Assembly (NCBI GenBank): GCA_900769665.1
Contig: CAAGHL010000061.1
Coordinates: 50,520 to 114,519 of the forward strand
Direction: 5' to 3'
Source: Clostridia bacterium
GTDB taxonomy: Bacteria; Bacillota; Clostridia; Christensenellales; CAG-314
DNA: 64,000 nt
Part shown: piece after piece, positions 44,654 to 52,130 of the stretch
Numbering within the stretch: position 1 is the stretch's first letter
Layout: the number at the start of each line of letters is the position of its first letter
The notes under the pieces: generated by a model
What the model saw: only the letters and a program-made list of their open reading frames with translations
The model's database searches: none
What the model was told of the DNA's origin: nothing
Made by a program: the position numbers and the translations under genes

Positions 44654-46066
44654 ATGAGTGGAGACTTTACCTTTTTGAAAGGCAACATCGAAACCATAAT
44701 ACTTTGCTCGCTGTACAACCGCGACAAGTACGGTTACGAAATTGCCAAGGACATCAAGGACAGGACGGAAAACGCCTACGAAATCAAGCAACCCACCCTG
44801 TACTCATATCTAAAACGTTTGCAAGACGACGGATTGATCGAGTCGTATTGGGGCACGGAGAGTAACGGCGGACGTCGCAGGTACTACATGCTGACAAAGT
44901 ACGGCAGACAAAACTGCGTTAAGTTTATTTCGGAATGGGAGTTTCAACGCGGCGTGTTGAGCAACCTTGTGGACGGAACTGCCGAAGTGGATGCCGACGT
45001 TACGCAAGAAAACGTTACGCCGATGTTCGGACGTCGCAGTCAACGCCGCAAAACAAATGCCGTGGACGAGGCGTTGCAACATCAAGACGATATTTCGTCC
45101 ATGCTTGACCAACTTGATGGCGGTAACAAACCGACGGAAACCACCACTACCGACGATACGCAACAAACGACGATTGAAGAAACGCCTGCGCCCGTTGCAG
45201 AGGAAACGCCCGTTGCGACCGAGCCTGTCGTGCAACAAGTTGTACAACCCGTTACGACGGAAACCGTCACCGAAACCGTTGCGACGTATGCGGAGGAACC
45301 GCCGGTGGACGAAGGCAACCCGATACCGCCGCAAACTTCTGTGGAAGACGTGCGCTCCCGTTTTGAAATTCACCAAGACGATTCGGAAGCGTTTATCCAC
45401 GGCTTTGACCGACTAGCGCGCGAAGCTTCGGAACGTCAAGGTACGCAAACCAACAACAACGAAAACTACCAACACGTGCTTATGGGCGTGCTTGGCAACC
45501 AACTTGACGAGGCTGTGACGGTACAACAACATCAAGACTTTAGCGATATGGATGTTGTCGGTCGCCCCGTGCAAATCGAGCAAGTTGCGGACACGCTTGC
45601 CCAAGAGGGAATACGCCTGCGCATATACAACCACGCCACCGCTACCTACAAACCAAAAACGCTCATGCCCGTATCCAAGGTGCTGTGCCAAGCCGGGTGG
45701 CTGACATATTTGGTTGTTGCCGTGTACTTCGGTATATTGATTGCGCTGTCGGTAAAAAGCGGCACTTGGTTGCCATTTGTGGTAACGCTGTCGGTGATTA
45801 CCGTTGCCCCGATTGTGCTGAGCATAATTGCCTTTGTCGACAACGCTCGCAAGGATAAGCCCGACTTTGCATACAGGTTGATACAAATCGTGACGTTGAT
45901 TGCGGCGTTTATAGTATTGCTTGTGGCGCTTAGTATAAGCTTGTTCAACAATATTCAGCTCGGCAAGTTTTCCGAAGTTGCAACACGGATTTTGATTCCG
46001 CTCGGAGTTGGGCTGATCCCGGCACTGTTTGTGTGGATTTACAACTACTTCTACAAGAAGTACTAA
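44654..46066 (+). CDS. PadR-type regulator fused to a four-helix membrane domain
   Basis: A 470-residue protein. Residues about 5-95 are a PadR winged helix: FLKGNIETIILCSLYNRDKYGYEI, then KQPTLYSYLKRLQDDGLI (recognition helix) and RRRYYMLTKYGR. Residues about 100-340 form a low-complexity linker rich in Thr, Glu, Pro and Val, probably disordered. The last 125 residues have four predicted transmembrane helices (about 345-368, 375-398, 410-432, 445-468). GGAG precedes the ATG at 44654. It may be a membrane-tethered transcription factor; target and signal are unknown. Confidence 0.85.
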   Translation: MSGDFTFLKGNIETIILCSLYNRDKYGYEIAKDIKDRTENAYEIKQPTLYSYLKRLQDDGLIESYWGTESNGGRRRYYMLTKYGRQNCVKFISEWEFQRGVLSNLVDGTAEVDADVTQENVTPMFGRRSQRRKTNAVDEALQHQDDISSMLDQLDGGNKPTETTTTDDTQQTTIEETPAPVAEETPVATEPVVQQVVQPVTTETVTETVATYAEEPPVDEGNPIPPQTSVEDVRSRFEIHQDDSEAFIHGFDRLAREASERQGTQTNNNENYQHVLMGVLGNQLDEAVTVQQHQDFSDMDVVGRPVQIEQVADTLAQEGIRLRIYNHATATYKPKTLMPVSKVLCQAGWLTYLVVAVYFGILIALSVKSGTWLPFVVTLSVITVAPIVLSIIAFVDNARKDKPDFAYRLIQIVTLIAAFIVLLVALSISLFNNIQLGKFSEVATRILIPLGVGLIPALFVWIYNYFYKKY

Positions 46067-46084
46067 TAAGTATTGAGTAAAACG

Positions 46085-46127
46085 AAAACCGTCTTGGAGC
46101 AGATACTCCAAGGCGGTTTTTGTTTTT
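46085..46127 (+). terminator. Terminator after the PadR-like gene
   Basis: AAAACCGTCTTGGAG pairs with CTCCAAGGCGGTTTT (one G-U-type change), then TGTTTTT. Confidence 0.85.
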
Positions 46128-46254
46128 CTAGATATTGGTTTGTGTCGATTTGGTTTGTGCTGATTTAAGATTTGATAAGAATAAATTGCACTTGCAAACC
46201 TAGTGGGTGCACGGCACGTGCTTGCGTGGTCGAATCGCCAATGCTTTTTTGATA

Positions 46255-46290
46255 ATAAAAAATGCTCCAACAGCAATCTGTTGAAGCATA
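46255..46290 (-). terminator. Duplicated terminator-like hairpin
   Basis: TGCTCCAACAG and CTGTTGAAGCA form a stem followed on the minus strand by a T-run; it is a diverged copy of the tRNA-Trp terminator. Confidence 0.5.
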
Positions 46291-46292
46291 TT

Positions 46293-46309
46293 TGGCAGGG
46301 GAGACGCGA
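46293..46309 (-). repeat. Truncated 3' end of tRNA-Trp (17 nt)
   Basis: TGGCAGGGGAGACGCGA is identical to the first 17 bases of the tRNA-Trp gene as read on the plus strand (46505-46521); the match then stops. Confidence 0.75.
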
Positions 46310-46467
46310 GGCGTAAGGAGCGGCTTTTCGACTTTTCGCGACGGAATAGCGAAGTTTGGGTAAATCGACTGTTGCATTTTAGGTAGGCTATCTATTGCTT
46401 GATAACTCGTCTTCGCGTCACAAAGCAACTCGTTGCGTGGTCGAATCGCCAAAGTAGTTTAAGCTAA

Positions 46468-46499
46468 CAAAAAAAGCTCCGACAGTTGAATGTCGAAGC
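46468..46499 (-). terminator. Terminator after tRNA-Trp
   Basis: GCTCCGACA and TGTCGAAGC form the stem (one mismatch), with a T-run on the minus strand. Confidence 0.75.
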
Positions 46500-46504
46500 A
46501 AGTT

Positions 46505-46579
46505 TGGCAGGGGAGACGCGATTCGAACACGCAACCGGCGGTTTTGGAGACCGCTGCTCTACCGTTGAGCCACTCCCCT
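46505..46579 (-). tRNA. tRNA-Trp (CCA)
   Basis: 75 nt including encoded CCA, on the minus strand. The acceptor AGGGGAG pairs with CTCCCCT, and the loop CTCCAAA between GCGGT and ACCGC reads CCA. The G discriminator is the Trp identity base. Confidence 0.97.
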
Positions 46580-46620
46580 AAATATTTGCACGAAATCGTT
46601 TGCTTAATTAGTGCTTATAT

Positions 46621-46649
46621 ATTATAATAGATACCAAGACCATTGTCAA
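46621..46649 (-). promoter_or_regulatory. Consensus promoter for tRNA-Trp
   Basis: On the minus strand, TTGACA (46649-46644) and TATAAT (46626-46621) are separated by 17 bp: a perfect match to the vegetative consensus. Confidence 0.92.
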
Positions 46650-46678
46650 ATATTTAGTAGGAAATTTACAAATTTTTT

Positions 46679-47161
46679 ATGAAAAAAGTAACCATTTTTA
46701 CCGACGGTGCATGTTCGGGCAACCCGGGGATCGGCGGTTGGGGCGCAGTACTCATCTACAAAGGAATAAAAAAGGAAATGTCAGGCTACGACAAATCCAC
46801 TACCAACAACCGCATGGAACTTTTTGCCGTTTTGCAAGGTTTGCGCGCGCTAAAGGAACCGTGCGAGGTGGAAATTTGCACTGACTCCCAATATGTTGCC
46901 GACGCATTCAACAAACATTGGATAGAATACTGGCAAACGCACAATTGGAAGACGGCATCTAATGCGGCGGTGAAAAACGACGACTTGTGGAAAGCGTTGC
47001 TAATCGAGGTTAAAGCGCACCGGGTGACGTTTACCAAGGTCAAGGGACACGCCAATGTGGAACTTAACGAGCGTTGCGACCAACTTGCCACGGGCGCAAT
47101 AGACAACTACCGCAAGCTGATTGCCGAAAAAGCTTCCTCAACAGACACTTCGGCGGAATAG
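46679..47161 (+). CDS. rnhA: Ribonuclease HI
   Basis: A 160-residue enzyme that degrades RNA in RNA-DNA hybrids. The four catalytic acids are present: Asp9 (FTDGACSGNPG), Glu47 (NNRMELFAVL), Asp69 (TDSQYV) and Asp134 (RCDQLA). The basic handle region WKTASNAAVKNDDLW is also present, so this is type 1 with handle. AGTAGGAAA precedes the ATG by about 14 bp. A hairpin follows the stop. Confidence 0.96.
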   Translation: MKKVTIFTDGACSGNPGIGGWGAVLIYKGIKKEMSGYDKSTTNNRMELFAVLQGLRALKEPCEVEICTDSQYVADAFNKHWIEYWQTHNWKTASNAAVKNDDLWKALLIEVKAHRVTFTKVKGHANVELNERCDQLATGAIDNYRKLIAEKASSTDTSAE

Positions 47162-47177
47162 AAAACGTAAAATTAGC

Positions 47178-47208
47178 AAAGCACCCCACTTTTTGTGAGG
47201 TGCTTTTG
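47178..47208 (+). terminator. Terminator after rnhA
   Basis: AAAGCACCCCAC pairs with GTGAGGTGCTTT (one mismatch), then TTGTTGTG. Confidence 0.65.
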
Positions 47209-47237
47209 TTGTGCCGTTGTGCGTGCGTATGTTGCGA

Positions 47238-48386
47238 CTAAATGACGATTGTTTCGATGTTTTGCATTGCGTTGTTGACCAAAGTGTCTACGTCCAATGC
47301 GCTTTCTACCTTCAACACTGCGTCCAAACGGGGCTTTGTGACGGGCTTTTTCGGTAGGAAAATTGTACAGCAATCTTCGTAGGGCAAAATCGACGTTTTG
47401 AAGGTGCCGATACGTTCGGCAATTTCGATGATTTCGTCCTTGTCGAAACCGATAAGCGGACGGAACACCGGTATATTTGCCACGCTGTTGGTGCTTGTTA
47501 TGCTTTCCAACGTTTGGCTTGCCACTTGCCCTAGGCTTTCGCCCGTGATGACAGCGCCGCAACCGTTCATTCGTGCAAGTTTTTCGGCAATACGCATCAT
47601 AAAGCGGCGCATGATGGTGATCATGTATTCCTCGGGGCATTTTTCGTGGATGGCGGTTTGAATTTCCGTAAAGCTAACCACGTCCACCGTCATGCGGAGC
47701 GAGTATTTTTTTACGAGCTTGGCGAGGTCGAGCACCTTTTGCTTGGCTTGCATGCTTGTGTATGGGAAGCTGTGGAAATGCACCGCGCGCAACGTCATAC
47801 CGCGTTTTGCCATCATGTATGCCGCCACGGGGCTGTCGATACCACCTGACAACATCACCACGCCTTTGCCTGCCGTGCCGACGGGCATACCGTTGACGGC
47901 TTTGATGATTTCACTGTAAACAAAGGTTTTGCCGTTTTCGCGGATGTCAATGTTGACGACATGGTCGGGATGAAACAGGTCTACGGTCAGTGAGGGATTA
48001 GCTTCCAAAATGTCGCCGCCGATGTCTGCGGAAAGGTTCATGGAGTGTATCGGGAATTTTTTGTCGGCGCGGTTGGTATTTACCTTGAAACTGCCGCTTG
48101 TGGGCGCAAGTGCCAACGCCGCCGCTTTGATTTGCTCGACGTTGCTGTCTACTTCTTCCGCAACGGACAGCGAGTGTACGCCAAACACGTTTTTGACGGC
48201 GTCGACGATTTGTTCCAGTTGCGATTCGTCAAACTTGCGGATGATGTAGCGTGCGTTGCTACGGGCAAATTCGTAGGTGTAGTCCTGCAAAACGTGCTTG
48301 ATGTTGGATATTAGCGCGCTTTCAAAAAACTCGCGGTTGTTGCCTTTGAGGTGAATTTCGGAATATCGGATAATTACTACTTTCAT
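47238..48386 (-). CDS. thiI: tRNA 4-thiouridine synthase ThiI
   Basis: A 382-residue sulfurtransferase that makes 4-thiouridine at position 8 of tRNA and may help thiamine thiazole synthesis. The N-terminal ferredoxin-like and THUMP domains (about 1-165) precede the PP-loop SGGIDSPVAAYMMAKRG (about 179-195). GESLGQVASQTLES and LPYEDCC follow. There is no C-terminal rhodanese domain, so it is the short form. The cysteine desulfurase gene directly upstream is its likely sulfur donor. Confidence 0.96.
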   Translation of the reverse strand: MKVVIIRYSEIHLKGNNREFFESALISNIKHVLQDYTYEFARSNARYIIRKFDESQLEQIVDAVKNVFGVHSLSVAEEVDSNVEQIKAAALALAPTSGSFKVNTNRADKKFPIHSMNLSADIGGDILEANPSLTVDLFHPDHVVNIDIRENGKTFVYSEIIKAVNGMPVGTAGKGVVMLSGGIDSPVAAYMMAKRGMTLRAVHFHSFPYTSMQAKQKVLDLAKLVKKYSLRMTVDVVSFTEIQTAIHEKCPEEYMITIMRRFMMRIAEKLARMNGCGAVITGESLGQVASQTLESITSTNSVANIPVFRPLIGFDKDEIIEIAERIGTFKTSILPYEDCCTIFLPKKPVTKPRLDAVLKVESALDVDTLVNNAMQNIETIVI

Positions 48387-48428
48387 TGTTAGTGTTCCTT
48401 TGTTTTGCTTTGGGTTGATTGGTTTGCG

Positions 48429-49568
48429 TTACTTGCCAAGCATGGTTTTGCGCAGTTGTTTTACGCATGTCGCCAAGCTGTCGGCGAGTTTTTGTACTTG
48501 TTGCAGGTCGTTGTATTTGCTGAAACTGATGCGGATGATGCCCTCGACGTAGCTCATGTTGAGGCGAATTGCCTTGGCTATGCGGCTTTGTTTGTTTTTG
48601 CTACTGCACGCCGAGCCTGTGCCGACAATGATGTCGTAGGCTTCCAACATGTGTAGCAACACTTCGCCTTTGATGTCGGCAAATGCAAGGGACATTATCG
48701 CAGGGGAGCAATTCTCCGTGCAATTTTCTCTCCAATCGGGTATGTCGGCAAGGGCATTGCGGATTATTTGTTTGTACATTGCGTATTTTTCGTCGTTTTC
48801 GGCTAGCAAACTTGTAGCTTTTTTTAGCGCAGTTGCCAGCGCTATTTGTCCGCCGACGTATTCCGTACCGCTACGCATGCCGTTTTCCTGTCCGCCGCCG
48901 AACACTATCGGTGTAAAGCGCGCGCCCTTTTTTGCGTAGAGAAATCCCGTGCCTTTGCTTCCGTGGATTTTGTGTCCCGACATGGAGTAAAAGTCCACGC
49001 CGAGGTTGTGCAAATTGACGGGGACTTTGCCAACCGCTTGCACTCCGTCGGATAACGTGACTGTGCGAGGATTTTTTGCCTTTACCGAGGCATTGATTTG
49101 CTTGACATCGTTTATTGCGCCTGTTTCGTTGTTGACATGCATAAAGCACGCCAATACCGTTTTGTCGTCCACCTTGGACAAAAAGTCGGCAACGTCGATG
49201 TGTCCGTCGTCGGTTACGTTGGTTAGGCGCACTTCGTAGCCTTTACTGCCGAGTTGCATCACGGCGTTGTATACGGCGGAGTGTTCCGAAGCGGTAACGA
49301 CGATGTTGCCGCTTTTGGGTTTTGCCGAGCCGAAAATTGCAATGTTGTCCGATTCCGTACCGCCCGATGTAAAGTAAATTTCGCTCGGGTCGGCTCCGAC
49401 AAGCTTGGCTATTTGCTCTCTCGCTTCGTTTAGTTTGTTGGACACTTGTAGCGAAAAAGTACTTCTTGCCGAAGGATTGTAGTATGTTTCCTTGGCAAAG
49501 GTGTCTAGTATGGTCGTTACGTCGTCGTCCGTGCGCGTTGTTGCGCAGTTGTCAAAGTAATAAATCAT
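48429..49568 (-). CDS. Cysteine desulfurase (NifS/IscS family), probable ThiI partner
   Basis: A 379-residue PLP enzyme that takes sulfur from cysteine. DNCATTRTDDDV is the N-terminus. The PLP lysine lies in MSGHKIHGSKGTG (about Lys200), and the active cysteine in GTGSACSSKNK (about Cys321). Only one short insert surrounds the cysteine, giving a group II-like loop. Pairing with thiI on the same strand, 42 bp apart, suggests a NifZ-type dedicated donor. No strong Shine-Dalgarno precedes the ATG. Confidence 0.94.
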   Translation of the reverse strand: MIYYFDNCATTRTDDDVTTILDTFAKETYYNPSARSTFSLQVSNKLNEAREQIAKLVGADPSEIYFTSGGTESDNIAIFGSAKPKSGNIVVTASEHSAVYNAVMQLGSKGYEVRLTNVTDDGHIDVADFLSKVDDKTVLACFMHVNNETGAINDVKQINASVKAKNPRTVTLSDGVQAVGKVPVNLHNLGVDFYSMSGHKIHGSKGTGFLYAKKGARFTPIVFGGGQENGMRSGTEYVGGQIALATALKKATSLLAENDEKYAMYKQIIRNALADIPDWRENCTENCSPAIMSLAFADIKGEVLLHMLEAYDIIVGTGSACSSKNKQSRIAKAIRLNMSYVEGIIRISFSKYNDLQQVQKLADSLATCVKQLRKTMLGK

Positions 49569-49599
49569 CTTTGTTTTGTTCGATATTGGTTGATTTTGA

Positions 49600-49654
49600 A
49601 TATTATGTTTGTAATAGTATTCTCTGTTCTGCCGATTTCTGTAGTACTTTGAAA
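49600..49654 (-). repeat. Dispersed 52-bp palindromic repeat, copy 9 of 11
   Basis: Reading the minus strand: CAAAGTACTACAGAAATCGG, then CAGAACAGAG, then AATACTATTACAAACATAAT. It lies 32 bp upstream of the cysteine desulfurase start codon. Confidence 0.9.
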
Positions 49655-49743
49655 TAAATTTGATATAAATCGGTGGATTTATTCAAATTATAACTTGGTG
49701 TTGTTACTGACAGCCAAATTGGCATTATGACGTATTTGGGCAG

Positions 49744-52128
49744 TTACTTCAGCGTAATTACCGTTACACCGCTTTCGCCTTCTCCGTATGCACCGAGACG
49801 AAATTCTTTAATATTTGGGTGATGGCGGAAATGTTCGTGTAGTCCCGCACGTAAACGTCCCGTGCCCATACCGTGGATGACCCACAGTTTGTTAAGTCCC
49901 GACAGTACGGCTTTGTCGATAAATTCGTCCACGTTGACAATGGCTTCGTCTACCGTTTGTCCGATTACGTTGATTTCGTTGTTGGTACCGCGCGAGGTGT
50001 TTATCTCTGTGTGCGCACCGCTGTGTAGTTGGCGATTGCGCACTGCGCGTTTGTTGGTTTCCACGACGGAGTGATACAAGTCGTCGGCAGTAACAACCGT
50101 AGTCAAATTGCCTGCTCGCACGGTAATTTTGGTGGGAGATTTGATTTGCTCCACCTTTACTTGCGTTTTCAGCTTTTGGCTGTACAGCTTGTCGCCGACT
50201 TTCATTGTGAGGTAGTCGGCTTTGTCCCCCGTAAATACAAATTCTTCGGCGGTTTCCGTTTCGGGAAGCTTGATTTCGTTGACCTTCTTGGCAAGGGTGC
50301 GTGCTTGGAACAAATCCTTGTCTGTTACAGTTTCTTTGGAAAGAATTTTTTTCAATTCGGCAATTATGTCCTGCGCGTCTTCGCGTGCTTTCTCGACAAT
50401 CTTGCGCGCTTCCTTGCGAGAATTTTCCAACAGTTTGTCACGCTCCGACTGCAAGCTGTCATTGAGCTTTGCCGAACGTGCTACTTCCGCTTCCAACAAT
50501 TTCTTTTGGTTTTCCAATTCTTCCAGCCGGCTTTCGTAATCCTTGCGGATTTCGTCGGCACGATTTAGTGCCGCCTCAAACTCCAATTTTTCCTTGGATA
50601 CGTTTTGGCGTGCAAAATCGATCACGTCTTGGCGCATACCCAATTTGCCTGCGATTGCAAGCGCATTGGAACTTCCCGGTACGCCCATAATCAGTCTATA
50701 CGTCGGCGCAAGTGTGGCTAGATCGAACTCCATACTGGCGTTTTCCACACGCTCGGTGGCAAGCGAGTACTCCTTCAGCTTTTCGTAGTGGGTGGTTATT
50801 ACGGCTTTTGCACCGCTTTTGCGCAAAAATTCCGTCACGGCAAGCGCCAATGCAGTACCTTCGTTTGGCTCGGTACCTGCGCCCACTTCGTCAATCAGCA
50901 CAAGGTCGCCCTTGCCGCATACGTCGAGGATGTCGCGCAAATTGGTGATATGCCCCGAAAAGGTGGACAGGTTTTGCTCGATACTTTGCTCGTCGCCGAT
51001 GTCGCAAAATACGTCGTGGAAAAACGAAACTTCGCTTTCCTCACTGCACGGCACAAACATGCCCGTCATTGCAAGCACGCTCATCAGTCCGACGGTTTTC
51101 AGCGTGACGGTTTTGCCGCCCGTGTTCGGGCCCGTAACGACGATGATGTCGTAGCTGTCACCAAGCGAAATGCTTATCGGCACGACCTTTTTCTTGTCCA
51201 ACAACGGATGGCGAGCCTTTTTGAGATTGATGTAGCCGCGATTGTTTAGTATCGGCAAAGTGCAACGATTGTCAATCGCCCACTTGACCTTGCTGAATAT
51301 CACGTCGATGTCGCTGATTGCCTCTTGCGATACGGCAATGCGCGTGGCGTTTGGAGAAATTCGGTCTGTGAACGCTTGCAAAATACGTTGGATTTCAGCT
51401 TTTTCCTCCAACATTGCTTCTCTCAAGGCGTTGTTGAGTTGCACGATTGCCATCGGCTCGATAAACAGCGTTGCGCCCGTTGCCGATTGATCGTGCACGA
51501 TACCGTTGACAAACCCCTTGTACTCCGCCTTGACGGGGATGACGTATCTGTCACCGCGCATGGTGACGATTGCGTCTTGCATGTACTTGCTCGTTTCGCC
51601 GCTGCGTGTGTAGGTTTGCAGTTTTTGCTTGATGTCGGCGTTGATACCGCGGATTTTTTTGCGTATGGCAAATAGCTCGTCGGAGGCTTTGTCGTTCATT
51701 TCCTCTTCGGAAACAATGGCAAAGTCGATGTCGTCTTCCAAATTTTTGTCGGCAAACAGTTGGTATGCGTGCGCTTGCAAAAGCGAGGTGTCGATGCCGT
51801 AGTCGACAAACAGCGACGTTTGCAACAATCTTGCCGTACGTAGCGTGCGCATAACTTGTAGCAATTGCGCCATTGACAGGCAGCTGCCTACACGCGCCAT
51901 TTGACAAGCGTCGCTTATGTCGTCTACTGCAAGGTCGAAACTTGTTTCGTACTGAAACAAATTGTACGCTTGGTTGGTTTCCGCAAGCAGTCTTGCCGCC
52001 TCGTCGTAGCTTTCCGCCGGCAACAACGACAGCACTTTTTGTTTTGCCGAGCTGCTGATGGAAAACTGCGCGACTTGTTGTAATATGTCTGCGTATTGCA
52101 GTTTTTTGAGTGTTTTTGAGTTTATCAT
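49744..52128 (-). CDS. mutS2: MutS2 (RqcU-type) ATPase with C-terminal Smr domain
   Basis: A 794-residue MutS-like protein that in Bacillus splits collided ribosomes and influences recombination. Walker A: VVTGPNTGGKTVTLKT (about 330-345). Walker B: LVLIDEVGAGTEPNEG. A long coiled coil (about 510-620) precedes the Smr domain, with INVIGQTVDEA and VIHGMGTGRLRAGLHEH (about 715-794). The usual DLRG motif of Smr is NVIG here, so nuclease activity is uncertain. ATG 52128 is only 2 bp after the upstream gene's stop, with no Shine-Dalgarno, so translation is coupled. Confidence 0.95.
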   Translation of the reverse strand: MINSKTLKKLQYADILQQVAQFSISSSAKQKVLSLLPAESYDEAARLLAETNQAYNLFQYETSFDLAVDDISDACQMARVGSCLSMAQLLQVMRTLRTARLLQTSLFVDYGIDTSLLQAHAYQLFADKNLEDDIDFAIVSEEEMNDKASDELFAIRKKIRGINADIKQKLQTYTRSGETSKYMQDAIVTMRGDRYVIPVKAEYKGFVNGIVHDQSATGATLFIEPMAIVQLNNALREAMLEEKAEIQRILQAFTDRISPNATRIAVSQEAISDIDVIFSKVKWAIDNRCTLPILNNRGYINLKKARHPLLDKKKVVPISISLGDSYDIIVVTGPNTGGKTVTLKTVGLMSVLAMTGMFVPCSEESEVSFFHDVFCDIGDEQSIEQNLSTFSGHITNLRDILDVCGKGDLVLIDEVGAGTEPNEGTALALAVTEFLRKSGAKAVITTHYEKLKEYSLATERVENASMEFDLATLAPTYRLIMGVPGSSNALAIAGKLGMRQDVIDFARQNVSKEKLEFEAALNRADEIRKDYESRLEELENQKKLLEAEVARSAKLNDSLQSERDKLLENSRKEARKIVEKAREDAQDIIAELKKILSKETVTDKDLFQARTLAKKVNEIKLPETETAEEFVFTGDKADYLTMKVGDKLYSQKLKTQVKVEQIKSPTKITVRAGNLTTVVTADDLYHSVVETNKRAVRNRQLHSGAHTEINTSRGTNNEINVIGQTVDEAIVNVDEFIDKAVLSGLNKLWVIHGMGTGRLRAGLHEHFRHHPNIKEFRLGAYGEGESGVTVITLK

Positions 52129-52130
52129 AA

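Larger units (their letters stand above)
46067..46504. other. Intergenic region with tRNA-Trp-derived duplications
   Basis: No gene. It holds two tandem units about 210 bp apart, each with TTGCGTGGTCGAATCGCCA (46223-46241 and 46433-46451) and a terminator-like hairpin. The right unit ends in the true tRNA-Trp and the left in a 17-nt copy of its 3' end. Confidence 0.7.

Noticed and set aside
46165..46452. 95-codon minus-strand frame beside tRNA-Trp
   Set aside because: It runs through the duplicated tRNA-derived DNA and terminator stems, so it is unlikely to be translated.
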